Shown here piece by piece: positions 25,514 to 33,033 of a DNA stretch of 64,000 bases. The stretch covers positions 4,588,001 through 4,652,000 of the forward strand of contig NZ_CP182422.1 of assembly GCF_051903075.1 (NCBI RefSeq). The letters are read 5' to 3'. Each line of letters begins with the position of its first letter. The first letter of the stretch is position 1. The position numbers were made by a program, and so were the translations under genes. The notes under the pieces were generated by a model. It saw nothing but the letters and a program-made list of their open reading frames with translations, was not told where the DNA came from and made no database searches. The DNA is from Embleya sp051903075. GTDB taxonomy: Bacteria > Actinomycetota > Actinomycetes > Streptomycetales > Streptomycetaceae.

Positions 25514-28030
25514 CTACAACTTCTGTACCGGCGCGTAGCGCAGCAGCAGGGTCTTCTCGCCGCCCGCGCCGAAATCGATGGTCGCCTTCGCCTTGTCACC
25601 GGTCTCGGCGGTGGACACCACCGTGCCCAGGCCGAACTTGTCGTGGGTGACCCGGTCGCCCGGGGACAGCGCGATGGCCGGGCGCTCCTTGATCTGCGCG
25701 CCCTTGCCGAAGCCGCCGCGCGAGCCGACCGTCGACTTCGTCGCCGACATCGCCTTGGCCGCCGACGGCGAGGTGCCGCGCCAGTCGACCAGCTTCTCCG
25801 GCAGTTCGGTCAGGAAGCGCGACGGCGGGTTGTAGGACGGCGCGCCCCACGCGCTGCGCATCTTCGCCAGGGTGACGTAGAGCCGCTCGCGGGCGCGGGT
25901 GATGCCCACGTAGGCCAGCCGGCGCTCCTCCTCCAACTCCTTCGCGTCGCCGAGCGAGCGCATGTGCGGGAAGACGCCGTCCTCCAGGCCGGTGAGGAAC
26001 ACCGTGGGGAACTCCAGGCCCTTGGCGGTGTGCAGGGTCATCAGGGTGACCACGCCGCCGTCCTCGGCGTCGCTCGGGATCTGGTCGGAGTCGGCCACGA
26101 GCGAGACCCGCTCCAGGAAGTCGGCGAGCGTGCCCGAGCCGCCCTCCTGGGCTTGGGCCTGCTCGAACTCCAGTGCCACCGCAGCGAGTTCCTGAAGGTT
26201 CTCGATCCGGGTCTCGTCCTGCGGGTCGCTGGAGGCCTGCAACTCGGCGAGGTAGCCGCTCTGTTCCAGGATCGCCTCCAGGACGGTCGCCGGACCCGCG
26301 CCGCCGTCCACCACCGCGGTGAGGTCGTCCAGGAGCCGGACGAAGCCCTTGACCGCGTTGGCCGAGCGCTTGGCCAGCCCCGGCGCGTCGTCGGCCCGGC
26401 GCAGCGCCTGGGCGAACGGGATGCGGTCGCGGGTCGCGAGCACGTCCAGGCACGCCTCGGCCCGGTCGCCGATGCCGCGCTTGGGCACGTTCAGGATCCG
26501 GCGCAGCGAGACCGTGTCGTCGGGATTGGCCAGCAGGCGCAGGTAGGCGAGCACGTCGCGGACCTCGCGGCGCTCGTAGAAGCGCACGCCGCCGACGACC
26601 TTGTACGGCAGGCCGACCCGGATGAAGACTTCCTCGAAGACGCGGGACTGGGCGTTGGTCCGGTAGAACACCGCGACCTGTCCCGGCTTGGTGTGGCCCG
26701 CGTCGGTGAGGCGGTCCACCTCGTCGGCGACGAACTGCGCCTCGTCGTGCTCGTCGTCCGCGACGTAGCCGACGATGGGGGTGCCGGCGCCGGCGTCGGT
26801 CCACAGGTTCTTCGCGCGCCGGTTGCTGTTGCGCTCGATCACCGCGTTGGCCGCGCTCAGGATGGTCTGCGTGGAGCGGTAGTTCTGCTCCAGCAGGATC
26901 GTGGTGGCGTTCGGGTAGTCGGCCTCGAAGTCGAGGATGTTGCGGATGGTCGCGCCGCGGAACGCGTAGATCGACTGGTCCGCGTCGCCGACCACGCACA
27001 ACTCGGCCGGTTCGAGCCCGACGAGCCCGGCCTCGGCGGGGTTGACCAACTCGCCGTCCACCGTCAGGCGCGGGCCGCTGCCGGCCGCGCCGCCGACCAG
27101 CTCGCGCACCAGCGTGTACTGCGCGTGGTTGGTGTCCTGGTACTCGTCCACCAGCACGTGCCGGAACCGTCGCCGGTAGTGCTCGGCGACGTCCGGGAAC
27201 GCCTGGAGCAGGTGCACCGTGGTCATGATCAGGTCGTCGAAGTCGAGCGCGTTGGCCTGGCGCAGCCGCTCCTGGTACATCGTGTAGGCCTGCGCCAGTA
27301 TGCGCTCGGACTCGTTGATCGCCTTGGCCGCGAAGTCCTCGTGGTCGATCAGTTCGTTCTTGAGGTTGGACACCTGCGCGTTGAACTTGCGCGGCGGGAA
27401 CTTCTTCGGGTCCAGGTCGAGGTCGCGGCAGACCATCGCCATCAGCCGCTGCTGGTCGGCCGAGTCGTAGATGGAGAACGAGGAGCTCATGCCGAGCTTC
27501 TTGTACTGCTGCCGCAGGATGCGTACGCAGGCCGAGTGGAAGGTGGACACCCACATCGCCTTGGTGCGCGGCCCGACCAGCGCCTCGACCCGCTCGCGCA
27601 TCTCGGCGGCGGCCTTGTTGGTGAACGTGATCGCCAGGATCTCGCCGGGGTGCACGTGCCGGGAGGCGAGCAGGTGGGCGATGCGGTGGGTCAGCACACG
27701 GGTCTTGCCGGAGCCCGCGCCCGCCACGATGAGCAGCGGGGACCCCTCGTGCACGACCGCGGCGCGCTGTTGCGGGTTCATCCCGTCGAGCAGCCGGGCC
27801 GGGTCCACCACGGGGCGCGGGGCGCCGTTGCGGTAGTAGGCGTCGCGCGGCTCGGGCGGCGGTGCGTACTGCCCTTCGTACAGGTCGTCCGGATAGTCCT
27901 CCGGCAGGCCGTACACGTGGTTCTCGTCCGGCTCGGGCGGCAGCGGGATCTCGTCCGCGGAGCCGGCGGGGGACTTCTTGGCCGCGGTGTCGAAACCGGG
28001 CAGGGGGATGTCGTCGAAGAGGCTGCTCAT
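25514..28030 (-). CDS. pcrA: ATP-dependent DNA helicase PcrA (UvrD/Rep family)
   Basis: 838 aa. Superfamily 1A 3'-5' helicase for repair and replication-fork maintenance. After an acidic, disordered N terminus of about 75 residues (LFDDIPLPGF), motif Q and Walker A are at 84-111 (LNPQQRAAV-like MNPQQRAAV, AGAGSGKT), Walker B is VDEYQDTN, then GDADQSIYAFRGA, LEQNYRST, the UvrD C-terminal domain with VTLMTLHTAKGLEFPTVFL and the ITRARERLY motif. The extreme C terminus (ALSPGDRVTHDKFGLGTVV) is the Tudor-like RNA-polymerase-binding tail of PcrA. Usual length for actinobacteria. Divergent from the PIG-L gene. Confidence 0.96.
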   Translation of the reverse strand: MSSLFDDIPLPGFDTAAKKSPAGSADEIPLPPEPDENHVYGLPEDYPDDLYEGQYAPPPEPRDAYYRNGAPRPVVDPARLLDGMNPQQRAAVVHEGSPLLIVAGAGSGKTRVLTHRIAHLLASRHVHPGEILAITFTNKAAAEMRERVEALVGPRTKAMWVSTFHSACVRILRQQYKKLGMSSSFSIYDSADQQRLMAMVCRDLDLDPKKFPPRKFNAQVSNLKNELIDHEDFAAKAINESERILAQAYTMYQERLRQANALDFDDLIMTTVHLLQAFPDVAEHYRRRFRHVLVDEYQDTNHAQYTLVRELVGGAAGSGPRLTVDGELVNPAEAGLVGLEPAELCVVGDADQSIYAFRGATIRNILDFEADYPNATTILLEQNYRSTQTILSAANAVIERNSNRRAKNLWTDAGAGTPIVGYVADDEHDEAQFVADEVDRLTDAGHTKPGQVAVFYRTNAQSRVFEEVFIRVGLPYKVVGGVRFYERREVRDVLAYLRLLANPDDTVSLRRILNVPKRGIGDRAEACLDVLATRDRIPFAQALRRADDAPGLAKRSANAVKGFVRLLDDLTAVVDGGAGPATVLEAILEQSGYLAELQASSDPQDETRIENLQELAAVALEFEQAQAQEGGSGTLADFLERVSLVADSDQIPSDAEDGGVVTLMTLHTAKGLEFPTVFLTGLEDGVFPHMRSLGDAKELEEERRLAYVGITRARERLYVTLAKMRSAWGAPSYNPPSRFLTELPEKLVDWRGTSPSAAKAMSATKSTVGSRGGFGKGAQIKERPAIALSPGDRVTHDKFGLGTVVSTAETGDKAKATIDFGAGGEKTLLLRYAPVQKL

Positions 28031-28173
28031 CGTTCCCCGAGTCTAGGTGGGTGTCGGGCGGGTCGTGCCCGGGCCGTTGTCGCGGGCAGGGATCATTGCG
28101 CCGACAACCATCTTCGCCCCGTCGGACATCGGGTCGGTTCGGGTCGGAGCGAGTCGGATCAAGGGAGTACATC

Positions 28174-28893
28174 GTGCTGGACGATCGCGACGTGGAGCGG
28201 GTCCTGGTGCTGGCCGCGCACCCGGACGACATCGACTTCGGGGCGGCGGGGACGGTCGCCACGTGGACCGAGGCGGGCATCGAGGTGAGCTACTGCCTGG
28301 TCACCGACGGGGACGCGGGCGGGTTCGATCCGGCGGTGCCCCGGTCCGAGATCGGCGGGATCCGGCGGGCCGAGCAGAGCGCGGCGGCGGCGCACGTGGG
28401 GGTGCGGCAGCTGTACTGGCTGGGGTATCCGGACGGGCGCTTGGCGGCCTCCATGGAACTGCGGCGCGACATCAGCCGGGTGATCCGGCAGGTGCGCCCG
28501 CAGCGCATGGTGATCCCGAGTCCGGAGCGGGACTGGACCCGGTTGGCGCCGAGCCACCCCGACCACCTGGAGGCCGGCGAGGCGGCGATGCGGGCCATCT
28601 ATCCGGACGCGCGCAACCCGTTCGCCCACCCCGAACTGCTGGAGGCGGAGGGGCTGAAGGAGTGGACGGTGCCGGAGACCTGGCTGTCGCCGACCGCGGC
28701 GCCGAACCACGCGGTGGACGTGACGGAGGTGTTCGAGCGCAAGATCGCGGCGCTGCTGTCGCACGAGAGCCAGACGGGCCATCTGCCGGAGCTGCGCGAG
28801 CACGTCGTGTCGATGCTGGAGGGCAACGCGGCGCGGTTCGACCTGGGCGCCGGACGTATGGCCGAGGTGTTCCGGGTGGTGGACACCCGCTAG
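28174..28893 (+). CDS. PIG-L / LmbE-type N-acetylglucosaminyl deacetylase family protein
   Basis: 239 aa from GTG 28174, with GGGAG six bases upstream. Zinc-dependent deacetylase fold: LAAHPDDIDFGAAGTVATW supplies the AHPDD metal and base residues and HPDHLEAGEAA the third ligand. The family removes acetyl or amide groups from GlcNAc-type substrates (MshB and Mca in mycothiol metabolism belong to it), but this protein is shorter than those and its substrate is not evident. It stands alone, facing a small membrane protein gene 19 bases away. Confidence 0.9.
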   Translation: MLDDRDVERVLVLAAHPDDIDFGAAGTVATWTEAGIEVSYCLVTDGDAGGFDPAVPRSEIGGIRRAEQSAAAAHVGVRQLYWLGYPDGRLAASMELRRDISRVIRQVRPQRMVIPSPERDWTRLAPSHPDHLEAGEAAMRAIYPDARNPFAHPELLEAEGLKEWTVPETWLSPTAAPNHAVDVTEVFERKIAALLSHESQTGHLPELREHVVSMLEGNAARFDLGAGRMAEVFRVVDTR

Positions 28894-28912
28894 CGGCGGC
28901 GGGACCGGCCGC

Positions 28913-29269
28913 TCAGGTCCACATCACGGCGATGGCGATGTTCGCCACGGTCAGCAGGCCGATCGCGCCGAGGACGCGCGCGGACACCCGGTCCGCGGCG
29001 CGGTTGCCCCACACCAGCAGCAGGATGACCAGCAGGATGCCGAGCTTGGTGCCGATCTTGGCGGTGTCCACGTCCCGGTCCAGGCCGGACTGCACCACGC
29101 CCACCAGGGCCAGGCCGGTGACGAGCATGGTCAGCGCGCCGTGCGTCATCGCGGGCACGATCCGCACGTCGCCGGTGCGCAGCGCGGACATCTGGGTGAG
29201 GAAGCCGCCGAGCAGGGCCGCGATGCCCACGATGTGCAGCACCAGCAGGATCTGCCGCAGAACGTCCAC
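28913..29269 (-). CDS. Small four-helix membrane protein, function unknown
   Basis: 118 aa from GTG 29269, chosen because GAGGGG precedes it and the sequence enters a membrane segment at once (LRQILLVLHIVGIAALLGGFL). An upstream in-frame start at 29416 would add 49 non-conserved-looking residues. Four hydrophobic helices: the first above, then TMLVTGLALVGVVQ, TKLGILLVILLLVWG and VLGAIGLLTVANIAIAVMW. HxxG in the first helix and the compact four-helix form recall DUF2269/haem-type membrane proteins, but no haem ligands can be assigned. Stop is 19 bases from the stop of the PIG-L gene. Confidence 0.8.
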   Translation of the reverse strand: MDVLRQILLVLHIVGIAALLGGFLTQMSALRTGDVRIVPAMTHGALTMLVTGLALVGVVQSGLDRDVDTAKIGTKLGILLVILLLVWGNRAADRVSARVLGAIGLLTVANIAIAVMWT

Positions 29270-29394
29270 GTCGTACAACCCCTCGTCGATCGTCGCCCCG
29301 GTGGGCATCCGGCCGGCGTTCTCGGCGCCGACGCCAAGACCCCCGCCGCCGTCCGGCAGCCTAGCCGGCGGCGGTTCACGCCTCACCATCGGTC

Positions 29395-29550
29395 GAATGC
29401 CATTAAAGATCGCCAAAAGGGATCAAGATCGACTTTAGGGAATCCGGGCGCTTTTCCCGTGATACGCGGAGATGGAAACGGTGACATTGGTAAAGTTTTG
29501 GCAATACGAAGGCCAATGGTGATGGTCCTGACACGCGTGTGACTAGTGTT
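29395..29550 (+). promoter_or_regulatory. AT-rich control region before the riboswitch
   Basis: 29395-29530 is AT-rich against the genome and carries the dyad CATTGG (29485-29490) / CCAATG (29513-29518). TAGTGT at 29544-29549 fits a -10 element and would place the transcript start about 95 bases before the riboswitch core. The bases 29270-29394 show nothing further. Confidence 0.5.
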
Positions 29551-29639
29551 CTGCGGCAGGCGATCGGCTCGAGGTCGGCCACCCGGTCGACACGATCGCC
29601 TCCGCCGAATTCGGTGACGGGTTTCGGTGACGGTGGGCA

Positions 29640-29770
29640 ACCACGGTCGTCGCGACGCGCAGCCGGAACCGGGGACCCTCGCAGTCCCTTGGGGTGAATC
29701 GGTGCTTCGGCACCGTAGGGCGCCTTCTTCCGCCCGAACCCGTCAGCTAACCCGGTAGGCGGCCGAGGAA
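29640..29770 (+). promoter_or_regulatory. c-di-AMP riboswitch (ydaO-yuaA type)
   Basis: The conserved core is readable: CCGGGGACC, then TTGGGGTGAATCGGTGC with the hairpin GGTGCTTCGGCACC, then AGGGCGCCTTCTTCCGCCCG, AACCCGTCAGCTAACCCG and GTAGGC, with the ribosome-binding site GGAAGGAG directly after. This order is the ydaO-yuaA signature. In actinobacteria the element sits before cell-wall hydrolase genes and switches them off when c-di-AMP is bound; the NlpC/P60 gene downstream fits exactly. The outer boundaries given are approximate. Confidence 0.92.
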
Positions 29771-29785
29771 GGAGACCCGCCACCA

Positions 29786-30871
29786 GTGGCGTCCCAACGT
29801 CGACCCGGGCAACACCGCAAGCCCAAGCCGCGCACCGCCGTGCGTACCGCCGCGACCGTCGTTACGGCCGCCGCGACGATGACCGGCGTGATGACCTTCG
29901 CCGGCACCGCGAGCGCGGATCCCGCGCAGTCGTTCCAGCAGACCAAGGACCGCGTCAACCAGCTGCACAGTGACGTGATCAAGGCCACCGACGCCGCCAA
30001 CGGCGTCGAGGAGCAGATCGAGAAGCAGCAGGGCACCGCGAACCAGACGCAGGCCCGGATCACCGAGGAACAGGCCGCGCTGAACGCCCTGCGCGACCAG
30101 ATCGGTGTCCTGGCGGCCAACCAGTACCGCAGCGGCGGCCTCCCGCCGTCGCTCTCGCTCGCGCTCAGCGGCGACCCCGAGGGTTACCTGCAGAAGTCGC
30201 AGATGTTGTCCCAGCTCGACGGCCAGCAGGCCGCCAAGCTGAAGCAGATCGCGGCGCAGGCCCGAGTTCTCCAGCAGGACCGCACCGAGGCCTCCTCGCA
30301 GCTCGCGGAACTGGAGAAGCTGCGCACCGACCTGAACAAGAACAAGACCGACATCCAGGCCAAGCTGGCCGAGGCGCAGCGGTTGCTCAACACGCTCACC
30401 GAGCAGCAGAAGAAGGAAGTCCTCGACTCGGACGAGCACGCGAACGACAGCACGCGGGGCAACGACCGCAGTTCGCGGGACAAGGACAAGGACACCGCGC
30501 CGGCGACCAGCGTCCCGGCGTCCGGTCGGGCCCAGGCCGCGATCAACTTCGCGCTGGCACAGATCGGCAAGCCGTACGTCTCCGGTGCCGAGGGCCCCGG
30601 CTCGTACGACTGCTCGGGCCTGACCCAGGCGTCCTGGAAGGCGGCGAACGTCTCGCTCAGCCGCACCACTTGGACCCAGATCAACGACGGCCCCAGGATC
30701 GCCAAGAGCGCCCTCCAGCCGGGCGACCTGGTGTTCTTCTACTCGGACAACCGCCACGTGGGCATGTACATCGGCAACGGCCAGATCGTGCATGCCCCGC
30801 GTCCGGGCAAGACCGTGACCAAGGCGCCGCTGGACTCGATGCCGTTCCTCGCGGCCATCCGCCCCGGCTAG
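29786..30871 (+). CDS. Secreted NlpC/P60 peptidoglycan hydrolase with coiled-coil N-terminal region
   Basis: 361 aa, GTG start with GGAG 11 bases upstream. Signal peptide about 1-44 (basic start, TAATVVTAAATMTGVMTFAG, cleavage after TASA). Residues 45-220 are Gln/Lys/Glu-rich coiled coil as in RipA/CwlO-type hydrolases, which need partner activation. A short charged linker leads to the NlpC/P60 domain from about 245: catalytic Cys276 in YDCSGLTQ, His in NRHVGMYIG and the third polar residue in IVHAPRPG. It cuts stem peptides between D-Glu and the diamino acid. Expression is under a c-di-AMP riboswitch and stops at a very long hairpin. Confidence 0.95.
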   Translation: MASQRRPGQHRKPKPRTAVRTAATVVTAAATMTGVMTFAGTASADPAQSFQQTKDRVNQLHSDVIKATDAANGVEEQIEKQQGTANQTQARITEEQAALNALRDQIGVLAANQYRSGGLPPSLSLALSGDPEGYLQKSQMLSQLDGQQAAKLKQIAAQARVLQQDRTEASSQLAELEKLRTDLNKNKTDIQAKLAEAQRLLNTLTEQQKKEVLDSDEHANDSTRGNDRSSRDKDKDTAPATSVPASGRAQAAINFALAQIGKPYVSGAEGPGSYDCSGLTQASWKAANVSLSRTTWTQINDGPRIAKSALQPGDLVFFYSDNRHVGMYIGNGQIVHAPRPGKTVTKAPLDSMPFLAAIRPG

Positions 30872-30883
30872 AGCCCTCGGGCA

Positions 30884-30953
30884 CCCGGCACATACGACGG
30901 CGCCCGTCCTCGGAACGAATCCGAGGACGGGCGCCGTCGTCGTATGTGCCGGG
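30884..30953. terminator. Very long convergent terminator
   Basis: A 30-base left arm (30884-30913) pairs with a 33-base right arm (30921-30953) leaving only a 3-base bulge, loop AACGAAT. It separates the NlpC/P60 gene from the leftward response regulator gene, whose stop is 14 bases away. Confidence 0.92.
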
Positions 30954-30966
30954 CGTCCGCGACCGG

Positions 30967-31644
30967 TCAGACCAGTCGCCGGTCCGTCGCCCAGCGGGTC
31001 AGCTCGTGCCGGTTGGACAGCTGCAACTTGCGCAGCACGGCGGAGACATGGGTCTCCACCGTCTTGACCGAGATGACCAGTCGGCGGGCGATCTCCTTGT
31101 AGGCGTAGCCGCGCGCGATCAGCCGCAGCACCTCGCGCTCGCGCTGGGTGAGCCGGTCCAGGTCCTCGTCGATCGGCGGCACGTCGGTGGCCGCGAACGC
31201 GTCCAGTACGAAGCCCGCCAGGCGCGGCGAGAACACCGCGTCGCCCTCGCCGACCCGGCCGATCGCGCGGATCAGCTCGTCGCCGGTGATCGACTTGGTC
31301 ACATAGCCCCGGGCGCCGCCCCGGATCACCCCGATCACGTCCTCCGCGGCGTCCGACACGGACAGCGCCAGGAAGCGCACCGCCGGGATCAGCGACGCGC
31401 ACCGGCGCAACACCTCGACCCCGCCGCCGCCGGGCAGGTGCACGTCGAGCAGGACCACCTCGGGGCGGGTCTCGGTGACCACGGCCACCGCGCTCGCCAC
31501 GTCGTCGGCCTCGCCGACCACCTCGACCGCCTCGCCGATCTCGGCGCGCACGCCGGTGCGGAACATCCGGTGGTCGTCGACGAGGACCACCCGGGTGCGG
31601 GGCGTGCCCTCGACGGGTGCGCTACTCGTCTCGGTGGTGTTCAC
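30967..31644 (-). CDS. NarL/LuxR-family response regulator
   Basis: 225 aa from GTG 31644, which overlaps the kinase stop by four bases (GTGA) and has AAGGA upstream. Receiver domain about 17-135 with VVLVDDHRMFRTGV, phospho-acceptor Asp in VVLLDVHLPGGGG and Lys in GYVTKSITGDEL; LuxR-type HTH about 155-215 (LTQREREVLRLIARGYAYKEIARRL, VSAVLRKLQLSNRHEL). It is translationally coupled to the PspC-kinase and should be its partner, probably an envelope-stress regulator. It likely binds the TCAGGG/CCCTGA repeats in front of the kinase gene. Confidence 0.95.
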   Translation of the reverse strand: MNTTETSSAPVEGTPRTRVVLVDDHRMFRTGVRAEIGEAVEVVGEADDVASAVAVVTETRPEVVLLDVHLPGGGGVEVLRRCASLIPAVRFLALSVSDAAEDVIGVIRGGARGYVTKSITGDELIRAIGRVGEGDAVFSPRLAGFVLDAFAATDVPPIDEDLDRLTQREREVLRLIARGYAYKEIARRLVISVKTVETHVSAVLRKLQLSNRHELTRWATDRRLV

Positions 31645-32915
31645 GTGTTCGTCCTTCCCACAGCGGACCGGCCGGCGTCGGCGCGGCGCATCTCCAGCTC
31701 GACCTCGGTGCCCTCGCCGGGTTCGCTGCGGATGTTCGCGGCGCCCCCGTTGCGGCGCATGCGCCCGAGCACGGACTCTCGCACACCCAGCCGGTCTGCG
31801 GGTACGGAGTCCGGGTCGAAACCGGGCCCGCGGTCGCGGACGAACACCGTGACCGTGTCCTCGTCGGCCTCGCCGAACACCGAGATCGCCGCGCCGCCCG
31901 CGTACTTCGCCGCGTTCACCATCGCCTCGCGCGCGGCGGCGATCAGCGCGGAGAGCCGGTCGTCGACCGGGCAGTCGCCCACGCACACGATCTCGATCGA
32001 CACCCCGTGCGCGTCCTCCACCTCGGCGGCGACCCCGCGCAGCGCGGCGGCGAAGGTGCGGTCCGGCTCCTCGCCGTCGGGGCGGTACAACCAGGCCCGC
32101 AACTCGCGCTCCTGCGCCCGGGCCAACCGGGCCACCTCGCGCGGGTCCTCCACCTGGCGCTGGATCAGGGTCAGCGTGTGCAGCACCGAGTCGTGCACGT
32201 GCGCGGCCACCTCGGCCCGCTCCTGGGCCCGGATGCGGGCCCGGCGCTCGGCGCCCAGCTCGCGGGTCTGCCGCAGCAGATACGGGCCGAAGATGACCAG
32301 CAGGCCGACCAGGAGCAGGCCCGCGCCGCGCATCGCGGCCAGCGCGTCGCCGATACCGCCGCGGCCGAGCGAGAAGAAGATCAGGCCCGCGACCACCAGC
32401 GTGGCGCCGATCAGGGCGCGCAGCCAACCCGCCACCCGGCTGCGCCCGTCCAGCGAGAACCAGCGCTGCCGCTGCGACTCGTCGGCCTGACGCCACAGCA
32501 GGATCACTCCGGGCCCGGCCACGAGCAGCGGCCACAACCAGTCGCCGGAACCGGCGTCGGTGTCGGTCCCGAGCCCGGTGAGCATGGTCGCCGCGATCAG
32601 CACGATGATCAGCGCGAGCGCCTGATGCCGCTCCCGGCCGCGCTCGCGGCTCGGCGGGGCGGCGTCGGTCACGCTCTGCGGTACGAAGATCCAAAAGGCC
32701 GCGTACAGGACCACGCCCAGGCCCGCGAAGAACGCGAGCGCGACGAAGGCGACGCGCAGCACCACCACCTCGACGCCGAGATGCTCGGCCAGGCCGCGCG
32801 CGACGCCGCCGGCGAACCGGTGGGACGCGGCGCGGCGGAGCTTCGGCGTCGGGTACGCGGGCCGGTTCGGCGCGGCGGGGGGCGGATATACGGCGGTCAC
32901 ACGACCGATCGTCAC
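31641..32915 (-). CDS. Sensor histidine kinase with N-terminal PspC domain
   Basis: 424 aa. Residues about 26-80 are a PspC domain (HRFAGGVARGLAEHLGVEV, LRVAFVALAFFAGLGVVLY). Further membrane segments (ALALIIVLIAATMLTGLG, WLWPLLVAGPGVILLW, ALIGATLVVAGLIFFSLG, GLLLVGLLVIFGPYLL) lead to a HisKA_3 dimerisation region with phospho-His in AAHVHDSVLHTLTLIQ and a HATPase_c domain (AREAMVNAAKYAGG, VFVRDRGPGFD). Kinases of this design partner LuxR-type regulators; the overlap with the next gene confirms it. The start is either GTG 32915 or the in-frame GTG 32900; neither has a clear ribosome site. Confidence 0.94.
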   Translation of the reverse strand: MTIGRVTAVYPPPAAPNRPAYPTPKLRRAASHRFAGGVARGLAEHLGVEVVVLRVAFVALAFFAGLGVVLYAAFWIFVPQSVTDAAPPSRERGRERHQALALIIVLIAATMLTGLGTDTDAGSGDWLWPLLVAGPGVILLWRQADESQRQRWFSLDGRSRVAGWLRALIGATLVVAGLIFFSLGRGGIGDALAAMRGAGLLLVGLLVIFGPYLLRQTRELGAERRARIRAQERAEVAAHVHDSVLHTLTLIQRQVEDPREVARLARAQERELRAWLYRPDGEEPDRTFAAALRGVAAEVEDAHGVSIEIVCVGDCPVDDRLSALIAAAREAMVNAAKYAGGAAISVFGEADEDTVTVFVRDRGPGFDPDSVPADRLGVRESVLGRMRRNGGAANIRSEPGEGTEVELEMRRADAGRSAVGRTNT

Positions 32916-32935
32916 ACGCCGGCAAGCCGGGGCGC

Positions 32936-32966
32936 ATCAGGGCCCGACCCTGATTCCCCCTCAGGG
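32936..32966. promoter_or_regulatory. Operator-like TCAGGG/CCCTGA repeats between divergent PspC genes
   Basis: ATCAGGG (32936-32942), CCCGA, CCCTGAT (32948-32954) form a perfect dyad, and another TCAGGG follows at 32961-32966, making three half-sites in 31 bases in the 118-base gap between the kinase gene and the PspC gene. LuxR-family regulators commonly bind such dyads next to their own operon. Confidence 0.6.
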
Positions 32967-33033
32967 TCGGACCAGGGGTCGACCAGGGCGGAGCCCGATG
33001 GGAACGGGGCCGCGCGCACGCCACGATGGACCC

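Noticed and set aside
25596..28288. Long open frames on both strands overlapping pcrA (about 880-890 codons)
   Set aside because: They are out-of-frame or antisense readings of pcrA; the pcrA frame contains all helicase motifs in order.
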